Part shown: positions 17,886-27,172 of the stretch, in pieces
Layout: each line of letters begins with the position of its first letter
Numbering within the stretch: the first letter of the stretch is position 1
Origin: Phytopseudomonas straminea
GTDB lineage: Bacteria; Pseudomonadota; Gammaproteobacteria; Pseudomonadales; Pseudomonadaceae
Assembly: GCF_900112645.1 (NCBI RefSeq)
Contig: NZ_FOMO01000002.1
Coordinates: forward strand, 367,593-431,592
Direction of reading: 5' to 3'
Length of the DNA: 64,000 nucleotides
Made by a program: the position numbers and the translations under genes
The notes under the pieces: model-generated
What the model saw: the letters and a program-made list of their open reading frames with translations, nothing else
Database searches by the model: none
What the model was told of the DNA's origin: nothing

Positions 17886-18131
17886 TTACGCCAGTTTGTT
17901 CTCGTGCAGACGCACATTGAGTTCATCGACCACCGGCGCCCATTCGGCGTCCTCCAGCAATTCGTCCTTGAGAAAAGCGGCCTGGGCCTGATTCCAGAAA
18001 GGCGCCTCGGAGACTTTCACGTCATCGGGCAGCGGATAGTGCTTGGCGATAAAGGCGTCGATGCTGGCGGGGTCGGACGGCAGGCCCAGTTGCTCGAACA
18101 GGGTACCGAGGTCTTTGTTGGGCAGTTCCAT
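17886..18131 (-). CDS. DUF2789 family protein
   Basis: This 81-residue protein matches DUF2789 (LGTLFEQLGLPSDPASID, FWNQAQAAFLKDEL, WAPVVDELNVRLH). Function is unknown. The ATG at 18131 has AAGGAG at good spacing. The longer frame starting at 18191 lacks one. Confidence 0.88.
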   Translation of the reverse strand: MELPNKDLGTLFEQLGLPSDPASIDAFIAKHYPLPDDVKVSEAPFWNQAQAAFLKDELLEDAEWAPVVDELNVRLHENKLA

Positions 18132-18273
18132 GAAGCTCTCCTTCAGCGTGCTAGATGCTGTGTAGAGCCGCGCCCGCAAACGACAGTTCAACCTCTCGGC
18201 TGTGCTGCAAGTGCGCTATCGGCCGCAGTTATCGGCTATGGTTGAGCCATCGACCACGCACCGGGGACGCCTC

Positions 18274-19527
18274 GTGACCACTTTGCAGCGTTGCAGCACT
18301 GCCCTTCTCCCAGCCGCCATCGCCCTGTTGCTAGGCGCCTGTGCCAGCCCATCGACGCCTGCCGACAAGCCGGAGCGCATCGGCCGCGCCCAGGATCTCT
18401 ACGAGCTGCCGCCGGCGTATCAGGCCGGAACCTACCGGAACATGGACGAGCTGTTTTACACCCGTACAGTGCACCGCGGCGCCCAAGTGCTGCCGCTGCC
18501 AAGGCGTAGCGAGGTGCCGGTGCAATACACTGCAGATGGGCAGCGCCTGGGTGTAGAAGCGTTCATGCAGCGTAATCAAGTCAGCGGCCTGCTGATTTTG
18601 AAGGACGGCAAGGTGGCCCTGGAGCGCTACGCCATGGGCAACGACGCCAGCACCCGCTGGACGTCCTTCAGTGTGGTCAAGTCGATTTCCTCGACTCTGG
18701 TCGGCGCTGCGGTGCAGCAGGGCAAGATTGCCAGCGTGAACGACCCGATCACCCGCTATCTGCCACAGCTCAAGGGCGGCGCCTACGACGGCGTCAGCGT
18801 CGAGCAGGTGCTGCAGATGAGCTCCGGCGTAGCCTGGGACGAAACCTATCGCGACCCGCAATCGGACCGGCGCCGCATGTTCGAGCTGCAACTGGCCAAC
18901 GACCCCGGCGCGCTGCTCAAGCAGATGTCCGCACTGAAGAAGGCGCAGGCACCCGGCACCACCTTCAACTACAGCACGGGTGAATCGCACCTGCAGAGCG
19001 AACTGGTTCATGCGGCGACCGGCATGACGGCCAGCGATTATCTGTCAGAGCGCATCTGGGCGCGCCTGGGCATGGAACGCGATGCGTTCTGGCAGCTCGA
19101 CAGCCGTGCCGGCCAGGAAATCGGCAGCAGCGGTCTGTCGGCAACGCTGCGTGATTATGGCCGCTTCGGCCAGTTCATCCTCGATGACGGGGTCATCAAT
19201 GGCGAACGCATCCTGCCGGCCGGCTGGCTACAACACGCCACTCGTGCACCCACCGGCTCGCACCTGGAGCCTGGCAAACTGTACGACGGCGACTACGCCC
19301 TGGGCTATGGCTACCAGTGGTGGCTGTTCCCGACAGGAGCCGCAGCGCTGCCCAATCATGACGGCGGTGTCTTCGAGGCCCAGGGTATCTTTGGCCAGTT
19401 CCTGTATATCAATCCCAAAGAGAAGGTCGTGGCGGTAATCTGGAGCACCTGGCCGAAGCCGGAAATGGACGAGCGGGAAATGGAAACCTATGCCTTCATT
19501 GGCGCGGCGGTCGAAGCGCTGCGCTGA
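18274..19527 (+). CDS. Beta-lactamase-fold serine hydrolase, lipoprotein
   Basis: This 417-residue hydrolase is of the class C beta-lactamase/esterase superfamily (PF00144). The N-terminus is a lipoprotein signal ending LLLGAC, with the lipidated cysteine at residue 23 from the GTG start. The nucleophile motif is SVVK (S-x-x-K) in WTSFSVVKSIS, and the second motif is YST in FNYSTGES. It is probably an envelope esterase or peptidase and not a true antibiotic-resistance enzyme. I chose GTG 18274 because GGGGA lies 6 nt upstream. ATG 18238 would add 12 residues before the signal. Confidence 0.85.
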   Translation: MTTLQRCSTALLPAAIALLLGACASPSTPADKPERIGRAQDLYELPPAYQAGTYRNMDELFYTRTVHRGAQVLPLPRRSEVPVQYTADGQRLGVEAFMQRNQVSGLLILKDGKVALERYAMGNDASTRWTSFSVVKSISSTLVGAAVQQGKIASVNDPITRYLPQLKGGAYDGVSVEQVLQMSSGVAWDETYRDPQSDRRRMFELQLANDPGALLKQMSALKKAQAPGTTFNYSTGESHLQSELVHAATGMTASDYLSERIWARLGMERDAFWQLDSRAGQEIGSSGLSATLRDYGRFGQFILDDGVINGERILPAGWLQHATRAPTGSHLEPGKLYDGDYALGYGYQWWLFPTGAAALPNHDGGVFEAQGIFGQFLYINPKEKVVAVIWSTWPKPEMDEREMETYAFIGAAVEALR

Positions 19528-19615
19528 GCTAACAAAACATGCCTGGAAAACAACGACGCGGCGAACCTGAAGACGGCGCGCGGGTCGATACATCAGATTT
19601 GCCTGGGGATTTTTT

Positions 19616-20128
19616 ATGATTGACCGCCGACATGGCGTTGGCTGCCTGCTACTGAGCATGCTGCTCGCGGGCTGCGCCACTTCATCAACCACCTGCGATG
19701 AACCGATGACGGGCGACAGCTGCCGCGATCGTCAGCTGCTCTATCAGAACGACATGCTGCAGGCAAAGATGCTGGTGATGTCCGGCGATATGGAAAGCCA
19801 CGAGCTGGCCAATGCCCTGCTGCGCCGCGCGGCGAGCGAGGACGAGCGCGGCGAAGTGGAGTTCTACCAGGCGATTCTGATGATCCGCGAAGGCCCGCAG
19901 ACCGACGAAGTGCTGGCCAAGCTGGAAGCCGCTGCCGAGAAGCAGCAGCCCTACGCCGTGGCGCTACTGTATCGCATCTGGTCGCAGCCCTACCTGGTCG
20001 ATGAAGCCGACCCGATCCGCGCCGAAGAATACCGCGCCGACTACGCCGAACTGGACGTTGCCAAGAGCGGCTACCCCTCCTTCGAGAAGGCGCTTGAACT
20101 GGTCGACAAGCTGACCCAGTCGCCCTGA
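19616..20128 (+). CDS. Lipoprotein of unknown function, 170 aa
   Basis: The N-terminus is a lipoprotein signal with the box LLAGC. The rest is soluble and helical, with a repeat-like pattern that could be TPR/Sel1-like (ANALLRRAASEDERGEVEFYQAI). GGGGA precedes the ATG. I recognise no named family. A hairpin follows at 20147-20171. Confidence 0.75.
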   Translation: MIDRRHGVGCLLLSMLLAGCATSSTTCDEPMTGDSCRDRQLLYQNDMLQAKMLVMSGDMESHELANALLRRAASEDERGEVEFYQAILMIREGPQTDEVLAKLEAAAEKQQPYAVALLYRIWSQPYLVDEADPIRAEEYRADYAELDVAKSGYPSFEKALELVDKLTQSP

Positions 20129-20146
20129 TCCCCCTTCGCAACGCCC

Positions 20147-20171
20147 AATTGCCCGGTTCCTCCGGGCAATT
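20147..20171 (+). terminator. Terminator-like hairpin
   Basis: AATTGCCCGG and CCGGGCAATT pair perfectly around TTCCT, 19 bp after the lipoprotein stop. No T-run follows on the plus strand apart from the stem's own TT. Confidence 0.55.
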
Positions 20172-20319
20172 CGCAGCGATGCCTGCCGCTTAAATGCGAT
20201 TTGCCGGGTGCCAGGCCGACGCCAAGCGATTAAAATCTGCCACCGCAATTCGTCGCACAGCCTGTCCGGTCACCTGAAGGCTGCGCCACGCCATTATCCG
20301 CATAGTCGAGAGAACAGAC

Positions 20320-21021
20320 ATGGGCGCCCAGTGGAAAGCCAAACCTAAAGAAGCCGCCGCCAACGCCAGGGGCAAGATCTTCGGCCGCCTGGTCAAGGAA
20401 ATCATGGTCGCCGCACGCAATGGCGCCGACCCGGATATGAACCCCAAGCTGCGCCTAGCCATCCACCAGGCCAAGAAAGCCTCGATGCCCAAGGACACCC
20501 TGGACCGCGCGATCAAGAAAGGCGCTGGTCTGAGCGGCGAGACGGTGAACTTCGAGCGCACCACCTATGAAGGTTTCGCCCCCCATCAGGTGCCGCTGAT
20601 CGTCGAGTGCCTGACCGACAACGTCAACCGCACCGTGGCCGAGATCCGTGTGCTGTTCCGCAAGGGTCAGATGGGTAGCAGCGGCTCGGTAACCTGGGAT
20701 TTCGACCATGTCGGGCTGATCGAGGCCTCCAGCGACAGCGACGCCGACCCTGAGCTGGCCGCTATCGAAGCCGGTGCGCAGGATTTCGACGAGGCCGACG
20801 AAGGCAACACCCTGTTCATCACCGAGCCGACCGACCTAGATCTGGTCAGCCGCGCCTTGCCGGACCAAGGTTTCACCGTCAACTCGGCCAAGCTCGGCTA
20901 CCGCCCGAAGAACCCGGTCACCAGCCTGACACCCGAGCAGCTCGAAGAAGTCGAAGCCTTCCTGGAGGCCATCGACAACCACGACGACGTGCAGAACGTT
21001 TATGTAGGTCTGGCCGGCTAA
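20320..21021 (+). CDS. YebC/PmpR-family protein (paralogue type)
   Basis: This 233-residue protein of the YebC family is linked to transcription control and, more recently, to relief of ribosome stalling at proline runs. Family marks are [53 protein letters not shown] and [11 protein letters not shown]. The N-terminus ([19 protein letters not shown]) differs from the usual MAGHSKWANIKHRK form. The gene is not next to ruvC, so it is likely the second, YeeN-like copy. Confidence 0.9.
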   Translation: MGAQWKAKPKEAAANARGKIFGRLVKEIMVAARNGADPDMNPKLRLAIHQAKKASMPKDTLDRAIKKGAGLSGETVNFERTTYEGFAPHQVPLIVECLTDNVNRTVAEIRVLFRKGQMGSSGSVTWDFDHVGLIEASSDSDADPELAAIEAGAQDFDEADEGNTLFITEPTDLDLVSRALPDQGFTVNSAKLGYRPKNPVTSLTPEQLEEVEAFLEAIDNHDDVQNVYVGLAG

Positions 21022-21143
21022 TTGAGCCGAAGCGGCAAATTGCGGCAATCCATCACGGTTTTGCCGCAATAACCCGGTATACTGTCCGGCTTCCTTCGCG
21101 CCCATCAGGGGCGCAGTGGAATACGCCTTACAGGAGCTTCATC

Positions 21144-21731
21144 GTGCACAAATCCCTCATTCTTGCCGCCTGCTTTATGCTCGGAGCTTGCAGCGGCGTA
21201 CCTCACTCGGCGCAGGCCCCCGCCTCGGCCGATCAGGACAGCATCGTACGCAGCAACCTGGAGGCGATCCACAACGCCCAGGTCGTGCCGCTGCCGCTGG
21301 ATCCGCAGAGCAGCGTGCCCCACGGCATCGCCGGCGATGCCAGCATGCAGTTCGGCAGCTCACTGTCCAACTATCGCGTCTATTCGCTGAAGCTCAAGCA
21401 GGGCGAGCGCTATCGCCTGAACGTCAACTCGTTCTGCGACCACACCTGCATGGGCATCAACAAGTTCGCCCTGAAGCCCCGCGCCGTGTTGATGGACGCC
21501 TACGGCACGGTCATCCCCAACAAGCCTGCCCGTCCTTCCACGGTAATCGGCATGACCAGCATGGGCTGGGATGGTGAAGCGCCGGAAGATGGCACCTACT
21601 ACCTGCTGGTCGCCGCCGACAAGGAAGATGTTGGCCGCACCATCGTCATCGACGACGTGTGGATCAACAACTCGCCGCTGATGGCGGTGAAGGTCGGCCT
21701 GCTGGAAACCCCGCACAGCCACCTGCGCTGA
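21144..21731 (+). CDS. Lipoprotein of unknown function, 195 aa
   Basis: A GTG start with CAGGAG upstream gives a lipoprotein signal (FMLGAC). The exported part includes two cysteines in CDHTCMG and a beta-rich C-terminal half (GTYYLLVAADKED), resembling pre-peptidase-type domains. No named family is certain. It overlaps functionally with nothing nearby, but the Nudix gene starts 2 bp after its stop, so the two are probably translated together. Confidence 0.75.
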   Translation: MHKSLILAACFMLGACSGVPHSAQAPASADQDSIVRSNLEAIHNAQVVPLPLDPQSSVPHGIAGDASMQFGSSLSNYRVYSLKLKQGERYRLNVNSFCDHTCMGINKFALKPRAVLMDAYGTVIPNKPARPSTVIGMTSMGWDGEAPEDGTYYLLVAADKEDVGRTIVIDDVWINNSPLMAVKVGLLETPHSHLR

Positions 21732-21733
21732 GC

Positions 21734-22138
21734 ATGCCACCACGCACCCTGAACATCGCAGCCGCCTGCCTGCTCGACGACGCAGGCCGGCTGCTACTGG
21801 TGCGCAAACGCGGCACACGCATGTTCATGCTGCCAGGCGGCAAACGTGAAGCCGGTGAAAGCGCCCTGCGGACCCTGGCCCGCGAGCTCGACGAAGAGCT
21901 GAATCTGACGCTACCTGAAACGGCCTTCACGCCGCTGGGCCGTTTCAATGAAGCGGCCGCCAACGAAGCCGATACCCGCGTTGAAGCCGATATCTTTCGC
22001 GCCGCCCTCTCCCATCCTGTCGCACCGGCAGCCGAGCTCGAAGAGCTGCGCTGGCTGCATCCTGACGATCCGCATGGCGACGACCTGGCACCGCTGCTGC
22101 GCCTGCATGTACTGCCGCTGATCTGGCCCAAGGGTTGA
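21734..22138 (+). CDS. Nudix hydrolase
   Basis: This 134-residue Nudix enzyme has the box GGKREAGESALRTLARELDEEL. The core REL-x-EE is intact, and the glycine that usually follows is Asn. Substrates are typically nucleoside diphosphates linked to another group. The particular one is unknown. The ATG at 21734 sits 2 bp after the stop of the lipoprotein gene, indicating translational coupling. Confidence 0.88.
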   Translation: MPPRTLNIAAACLLDDAGRLLLVRKRGTRMFMLPGGKREAGESALRTLARELDEELNLTLPETAFTPLGRFNEAAANEADTRVEADIFRAALSHPVAPAAELEELRWLHPDDPHGDDLAPLLRLHVLPLIWPKG

Positions 22139-22159
22139 TCGCAACTTAGCCTCTTAGAA

Positions 22160-22340
22160 CCTGTTTACGATCTTTATGTGCCTGAAGCGGTAGGTACAAG
22201 GCAGAAGCGGCCGCTAGCCGATCCACTGTGGGAGCGCGCCATGCGCGCGAAAAATCGCGGGCATGGCCCGCTCGACGATGGCTGCTACCAGCACTTTATT
22301 GCCAAACTCACCTAGTCTGGGCTGAAAGATCATGAACAGG
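22160..22340. mobile_element. Putative 181-bp MITE-like element with imperfect terminal inverted repeats
   Basis: CCTGTTTACGATCTTT (22160-22175) and the reverse complement of 22325-22340 agree at 14 of 16 positions. The interior has no coding capacity and holds a REP doublet. The ends look like insertion-sequence ends, but I cannot name the parent and see no clear target duplication. Confidence 0.4.
22229..22273. repeat. REP doublet (REPIN)
   Basis: TGGGAGCGCGCCATGCGCGCGA pairs with TCGCGGGCATGGCCCGCTC across an AAAA loop with two mismatches. Each half is itself palindromic. This is the standard structure of Pseudomonas REPINs, mobilised by a RAYT transposase elsewhere in the genome. Confidence 0.7.
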
Positions 22341-22442
22341 CCCTCAGGTGCCGATAGCCACTATCGAGGTGAATGATTTCTGCGCCAGCGAGCCAGCCAA
22401 TAGCCTACGCGCTATCAAAGATCTCGCTCACAGGTGCCCACC

Positions 22443-22697
22443 ATGCAACGTTCACTGCTCATTCTGCTCACCCTTCTTACCCTCTCGCTTGCCGGCTGCG
22501 CCACCCCGCAGTCGGCTGCCGAACGCCCCTACACCGACGCCGAGATCAAGCAGTTCGCCCTGGAAATGCTCAGCCGCAGCGGCCTGCCGTACGAGGATTA
22601 CGAGAAGATCCGCAGCGCCCTGCAGGCGCCCAACTACCGCGTGTCGAACTCCATCCGCGATATCGGCCCGCAGCCGCGCTCGCTGCCGGAAGGCTGA
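22443..22697 (+). CDS. Small lipoprotein, 84 aa
   Basis: A typical lipoprotein signal (ILLTLLTLSLAGC) is followed by a short helical mature part (YTDAEIKQFALEMLSRSGLPYEDYEKI). No family is recognised. The ATG at 22443 was preferred to the GTG at 22434 because the basic-hydrophobic signal then begins at once and AGGTG lies upstream. Confidence 0.75.
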   Translation: MQRSLLILLTLLTLSLAGCATPQSAAERPYTDAEIKQFALEMLSRSGLPYEDYEKIRSALQAPNYRVSNSIRDIGPQPRSLPEG

Positions 22698-22698
22698 T

Positions 22699-22737
22699 CG
22701 GCCTGCATGCTGCGGCAATGACACAGCATGCAGGCCG
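22699..22737 (+). terminator. Long perfect hairpin after the small lipoprotein gene
   Basis: CGGCCTGCATGCTG and CAGCATGCAGGCCG form a 14-bp perfect stem with an 11-nt loop, starting 2 bp after the stop. There is no T-run, so termination may be Rho-dependent or the hairpin may stabilise the message. Confidence 0.5.
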
Positions 22738-22815
22738 GCGATTCATTGATCCACGACAAGGCACCCGCGCATCCAGCCCTTAGCCTGAGCCGATCCACTT
22801 ACGCGAGGGCTCACA

Positions 22816-23148
22816 ATGGCTATCACTTCTGCCGGCATCTGCGCCGCGGCCGACCAGTTGCAAGGGTTCGTGGGTTTCAACCTCAAGACCGGCCAGCACA
22901 TCATGCGCTTCAGCGAAGATTCCTTCGGTCTGGATGTGGCCGAAGATAGCATCACTCCAACCAGCGAATTCGTCTGGCAAGCCGCGGACGGCGCCGACCT
23001 GATGACGCTCAAGCGCGACCGCCTGCGCCTGTTGGCCGAGCTGCGCATCGACGAGCGCCTGGCTATCAGCGAACCACTGCGCGTCTACCTGCGCCGCGAT
23101 GATCTACCAGAAATCAGCGCCGTGCGCCTTCTCAAACGCAGTGCCTGA
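22816..23148 (+). CDS. Conserved hypothetical protein, 110 aa
   Basis: This soluble protein has no signal peptide or membrane helix. Its sequence (GFVGFNLKTGQHIMRFSEDSF, ISEPLRVYLRRDDLPE) suggests a small alpha/beta fold. I recognise no family. The frame has good codon use and a GAGGG site before the ATG. Confidence 0.65.
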   Translation: MAITSAGICAAADQLQGFVGFNLKTGQHIMRFSEDSFGLDVAEDSITPTSEFVWQAADGADLMTLKRDRLRLLAELRIDERLAISEPLRVYLRRDDLPEISAVRLLKRSA

Positions 23149-23207
23149 TACTGGTCGCCCGGGCAGCGGAAACGTAGACTGGCGCACTCTCATGAACTGC
23201 CAGATCG

Positions 23208-23606
23208 ATGCCAACGTTTCGCCGCCTGCCCGACCACCTGCGCCCCCTGGCCGACAAGTTCTACCGTAGCCAGCATTCGGCTATGCGCACCCGGGCGGCC
23301 CACCAGGTGTGGGTGGCTGAAGACAAGCAGATCATCGCCGCCCTGTGCCTGCAGCCCATGGCCCACGGGCAATGGCTGACCAGTCTGCTGGTCGATGCCG
23401 ACCAACGCCATCGAGGCGTGGCCAGCGCACTGATCACCTGCGCCCTGCAAAAGGTCGACACACCGGTGTGGCTGTTCTGTCACCCGGATCTCGAATCGTT
23501 CTATAGCCGCCTGGGATTCGAACCCTGCCCGTCACTGCCCGAAACGCTGGCCGAACGCCTGCAGCGTTACAGATTGAAAAAAATATTGAACGCAATGGCA
23601 CTCTGA
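23208..23606 (+). CDS. GNAT-family acetyltransferase
   Basis: This 132-residue GNAT enzyme has the acetyl-CoA binding motif QRHRGVASALI (Q/R-x-x-G-x-G/A form) preceded by the beta strand LTSLLVDADQ. The C-terminal FYSRLGFEPC is typical. Acceptor substrate is unknown. The tail is unusually basic (YRLKKIL). Confidence 0.85.
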   Translation: MPTFRRLPDHLRPLADKFYRSQHSAMRTRAAHQVWVAEDKQIIAALCLQPMAHGQWLTSLLVDADQRHRGVASALITCALQKVDTPVWLFCHPDLESFYSRLGFEPCPSLPETLAERLQRYRLKKILNAMAL

Positions 23607-23759
23607 TATCTCATAGCCAGAGTGACACTGGCATTTCCGCCACTAAGCTTCTCGATAGCCGCAACTGCCCGCCATGGATGCTGTCCATGGATCCAAGCGC
23701 TATAGACAGGTGCGAGATCGGCTGCCAGACGAGCACGCGATCTATGAGAACAATAGGCC

Positions 23760-24791
23760 ATGGGCAGACGTTTCAACCGTGTTCTTGCGCGACTGCGCAA
23801 GGATTTTCAGCTGTGCATCATTACCCTGATGGGCTTCTTCGGTGTGCTCGGCATTACGCCCTACGCGGTCTACCGCCTTTCCCAGGGCAACTACCCGGTC
23901 GGCATCGCCGACACCGTTATCGTCCTGTCGACCATCGCGGCGATGTCTTATGCCTGGCGAACCGGCGATACCCGCAAAGCCGGATTATGGCTGGTAGCGG
24001 TCGATTCCCTTTGCGCAACGCTGATTGCAGTCAAGCTGGGCGTCAACGGCCTTTTCTGGATCTATCCGCTGATCCTGCTGAACTTCTTCATGGTAGTGCC
24101 CTTGATCGCGCTACTGGCAACGGGCGCGGTGCTATCGGTGCTGGTAACGTACGCGACCCTGGTGCCGGGCTCGGTATTCGATAGTCACTACCAAATGCTA
24201 TCGTTCCTCGTCACCGCGATGGTCGCCGGCATCATGAGCTTCATTTTCGCCCAGCGTGCCGCCTATCAGCGCAGGCAGCTACAATCCTGGGCAACTCGCG
24301 ACGCGCTGACAGGCGCCCGCAACCGCCGGATAATGGATCAGGAATTGAAGATCGCCGTGGCCAATAAACGCCGGCACGGCATCAGCAGCGCTGTGCTGGT
24401 CATCGATATGGACCACTTCAAGCAGGTCAACGACCGCTTCGGTCATCCGATGGGTGACCAGGTGCTGATCAAATTCGTCGAGCTGACCAACCGCTGCTTC
24501 CGCCATGAAGACCGGCTGTTCCGCTTTGGTGGCGAAGAATTCCTGCTGCTACTCAGCAACACCAACGAAAAGGGCTTGCGTGCGGCTGCCCTGCAGTTGC
24601 AGGCACAGATCGCCCAGCATTTGAAAACGCCCGATGGCCCGGTGACCGTGTCCATGGGTGGTGCCGTGCTGTACGCCGACGAAAGCTGGCGGGACTGGCT
24701 GGAACGCGCCGACCAGCAGCTCTACGAAGCCAAGCGCGCCGGTCGCAACCGCATCCATATCGATATCTACCCGACTGTGGAAATGGCCTGA
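23760..24791 (+). CDS. Membrane-bound diguanylate cyclase (GGDEF)
   Basis: This 343-residue enzyme makes c-di-GMP from two GTP. The N-terminal half has about six membrane helices (residues 17-165). The C-terminal half is a GGDEF domain with RDALTGARNRR and an intact signature GGEEF at 257-261. The inhibitory-site motif RxxD (RHED, 248-251) lies exactly five residues before it, so product inhibition is likely. It appears active by sequence. It has no obvious operon partner. Confidence 0.93.
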   Translation: MGRRFNRVLARLRKDFQLCIITLMGFFGVLGITPYAVYRLSQGNYPVGIADTVIVLSTIAAMSYAWRTGDTRKAGLWLVAVDSLCATLIAVKLGVNGLFWIYPLILLNFFMVVPLIALLATGAVLSVLVTYATLVPGSVFDSHYQMLSFLVTAMVAGIMSFIFAQRAAYQRRQLQSWATRDALTGARNRRIMDQELKIAVANKRRHGISSAVLVIDMDHFKQVNDRFGHPMGDQVLIKFVELTNRCFRHEDRLFRFGGEEFLLLLSNTNEKGLRAAALQLQAQIAQHLKTPDGPVTVSMGGAVLYADESWRDWLERADQQLYEAKRAGRNRIHIDIYPTVEMA

Positions 24792-25072
24792 CGGTAGCTA
24801 GGCCGGCTACGGCACTATCGGCGAGCGGTACTCGCACCTTCTGTCACTGCGCGGTGATTCTCTCAGGTTCAGCAGTCGCTTTCGCGGCATATGAGCCAGA
24901 CCTTCCCGTCGCCGGCACCACTAATCGCCTCTGCTGCGCCTCAAAATGGCTGACCTTACAGCCGAGCCTCACCTGCCGCCAGGGCTCAGCGGCTGCCTCC
25001 AGCAAGAGCCAACTTGCCGATCAGATCCACCAGCACAATCCCGCGGTGCGCAAGCCGATCCGCCACGCAAAC
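24792..25072. other. Intergenic stretch with no recognised feature
   Basis: I see no gene, repeat or RNA structure between the diguanylate cyclase stop and the terminator of the acetate operon. Frames crossing it on the plus strand are extensions of shadows of actP. Confidence 0.5.
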
Positions 25073-25107
25073 AAAAAAGGGGCGGCCCGAAGGCCGCCCC
25101 TTTTGTT
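25073..25107 (-). terminator. Strong terminator of the yjcH-actP operon
   Basis: A perfect 9-bp stem GGGGCGGCC/GGCCGCCCC (25079-25100) closes a TTCG tetraloop when read on the minus strand and is followed there by TTTTTTG. The T-run on the other side makes it usable in both directions. Confidence 0.93.
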
Positions 25108-25120
25108 TACCAGCAGTGGA

Positions 25121-26769
25121 TCAGTGAGCCGAAGCGCCACTGGCTCCCAGGCCGGTGTGCGAACGCACGAACTGTGGCAGGAACAGCGCGCGCTCTTCGT
25201 CGGCAGCCTTGGACTTGTCGGTAATCGAGAAGAACCAGATACCGATGAAGGCGACGGCGATCGAGAACAGCGCCGGGTATTCGTACGGGAAGATGGCCTT
25301 CGCGTGGCCGAGTACCGAGACCCAGATGGTTGGGCCAAGCACCATCAACACCACGGCGGTGATAAGGCCCAGCCAGCCGCCGATCATCGCGCCGCGGGTG
25401 GTCAGGTTTTTCCAATACATGGAAAGGAACAGCACCGGGAAGTTACAGCTCGCCGCGATGGAGAAGGCCAGGCCCACCATGAACGCGATGTTCTGCTTCT
25501 CGAAGAGAATGCCCAGGCCGATGGCCAGGACACCCAGGCACACGGTGGTGATCTTGGAAACGCGCAGCTCGTCCTTCTCGTTGACGTTGCCCTTCTTGAA
25601 CACGCTGGCATACAGGTCGTGGGAAACCGCCGAAGCGCCCGCCAGGGTCAGACCGGCAACCACCGCGAGGATGGTGGCGAAGGCTACCGCCGAGATGAAG
25701 CCCAGGAAGATGCTGCCGCCCACGGCGTTGGCCAGGTGCACCGCCGCCATGTTGTTGCCGCCCAGCAGCGCGCCGGTGGCGTCCTTGAAGGCCGGGTTGG
25801 TGCTGACCAGCAGGATCGCGCCGAAGCCGATGATGAAGGTCAGGATGTAGAAGTAGCCGATGAAACCGGTGGCGTAGAACACCGACTTGCGGGCTTCCTT
25901 GGCGTCGCTCACGGTGAAGAAGCGCATCAGGATGTGCGGCAGGCCAGCAGTACCGAACATCAGCGCCAGGCCGAGAGAGATCGCCGAGATCGGGTCCTTG
26001 ACCAGGCCACCGGGGCTCATGATCGCTTCACCGTTGGCGTGTACCTTGATGGCTTCGGAGAACAGGGTCGCGAAGTTGAAGCCGACGTGCTTCATCACCA
26101 TCAGCGCCATGAACGACGCGCCGGAGAGCAGCAGCACCGCCTTGATGATCTGTACCCAGGTAGTGGCCAGCATGCCGCCGAACAGCACGTACATCACCAT
26201 CAGGATGCCGACCAGCACGACCGCAACGTGGTAGTCGAGGCCAAACAGCAGCTGAATCAGCTTGCCGGCACCAACCATTTGCGCGATCAGGTAGAAGGCC
26301 ACTACAACCAGCGAGCCGCTGGCCGACAGGGTGCCTTCTGCTTGAGGCGATAGGACGCCACATCAGCGAAGGTATATTTGCCCAGATTGCGCAAGCGCTC
26401 GGCGATCAGAAACAGGATCACCGGCCAGCCGACCAGAAAGCCGATCGAGTAGATCAGGCCATCGTAGCCGGAGGTGAACACCAGGGCGGAAATACCCAGG
26501 AAGGACGCCGCCGACATGTAGTCGCCAGCGATGGCCAGACCGTTCTGGAAGCCGGTGATACCGCCCCCCGCGGTATAGAAGTCCGACGTCGACTTGCTGC
26601 GTTTCGAAGCCCAGTAGGTGATGCACAGGGTGCCACCGACGAAAGCCAGGAACATCACGATGGCAGGCGTGTTGACCGCCTGGCGCTGCACATCACCGGT
26701 CAGCGCGTCGGCCCACAGGGCCGGTGCCATGGCCATCAGGGCCAGGGCGCTAAGGATACGGCCGATCAT
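25121..26769 (-). pseudogene. actP: Cation/acetate symporter ActP, frameshifted
   Basis: Two frames together encode ActP, a sodium:solute symporter that takes up acetate. The first (26769 to 26302, 155 codons) is correct through [11 protein letters not shown], then runs into 11 foreign residues and a TAG stop. The second frame resumes with [21 protein letters not shown] and continues to 25121. Homologues have four residues (TPIR or similar) between LKQ and TLSA. Here only 5 nt remain, so 7 nt appear to be missing. Adding them back gives 551 aa, the usual length. Signal peptide and all other helices look normal. It is either a recent inactivating deletion or an assembly error. The stop TAG overlaps a GTG (TAGTG), so a restart is conceivable. 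Confidence 0.88.
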
Positions 26770-27077
26770 TTGCCCACCTCGTCCAGGATCGCCTGGTTCA
26801 GGTTGTCGAACTCGCTGTTGGCGCGGCGCACGTAGATACCAGTCAGCACGAACGCAGACAGGATTACCCCGACACCAATTGGAATGCCCCAGGTGATCGG
26901 CGAGTCCGCACTGATGCGGGTTCCGAGCAGGCCAGGCACGAAGGCGATGAGCAGAATGAAGCCGACGTAGATGCCGAGCATGATGGCGGAGAGTATCCAG
27001 GCGAATCGCTCGCGCTTGGCTACTAGTTCCTGGAAGCGCGGATTTTGCTCGATCCGCCGGTAGATGCTGTCGTTCAT
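26766..27077 (-). CDS. yjcH: DUF485 membrane protein (YjcH), acetate operon
   Basis: This 103-residue protein has two membrane helices and the family stretch [22 protein letters not shown]. It is almost always encoded directly before actP and thought to assist or modulate the symporter. Its TGA overlaps the actP ATG (ATGA). The start at 27077 has a strong GTGGAGGAT upstream. A palindromic site at 27173-27188 lies about 96 bp before it and is the likely operator. Confidence 0.92.
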   Translation of the reverse strand: MNDSIYRRIEQNPRFQELVAKRERFAWILSAIMLGIYVGFILLIAFVPGLLGTRISADSPITWGIPIGVGVILSAFVLTGIYVRRANSEFDNLNQAILDEVGK

Positions 27078-27172
27078 TTTATTGTTATCCTCCACAGCAG
27101 GATGCTGGTACGGATAACTGTATGTCAGCATTCAACTTCTGACAGACGACCTTAGTCGAAACCCCTCGCTTT

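Larger units (their letters stand above)
22139..22442. other. 304-bp gene-free stretch filled by a repeat element
   Basis: No gene is seen. Most of the stretch is the inverted-repeat-bounded element at 22160-22340 with a REPIN inside it. The rest is a short leader for the lipoprotein at 22443. Confidence 0.6.

Noticed and set aside
24854..26353. A 499-codon plus-strand frame across actP
   Set aside because: Antisense of the symporter. The composition (His/Gln/Gly/Asp-rich) is typical of shadow frames.
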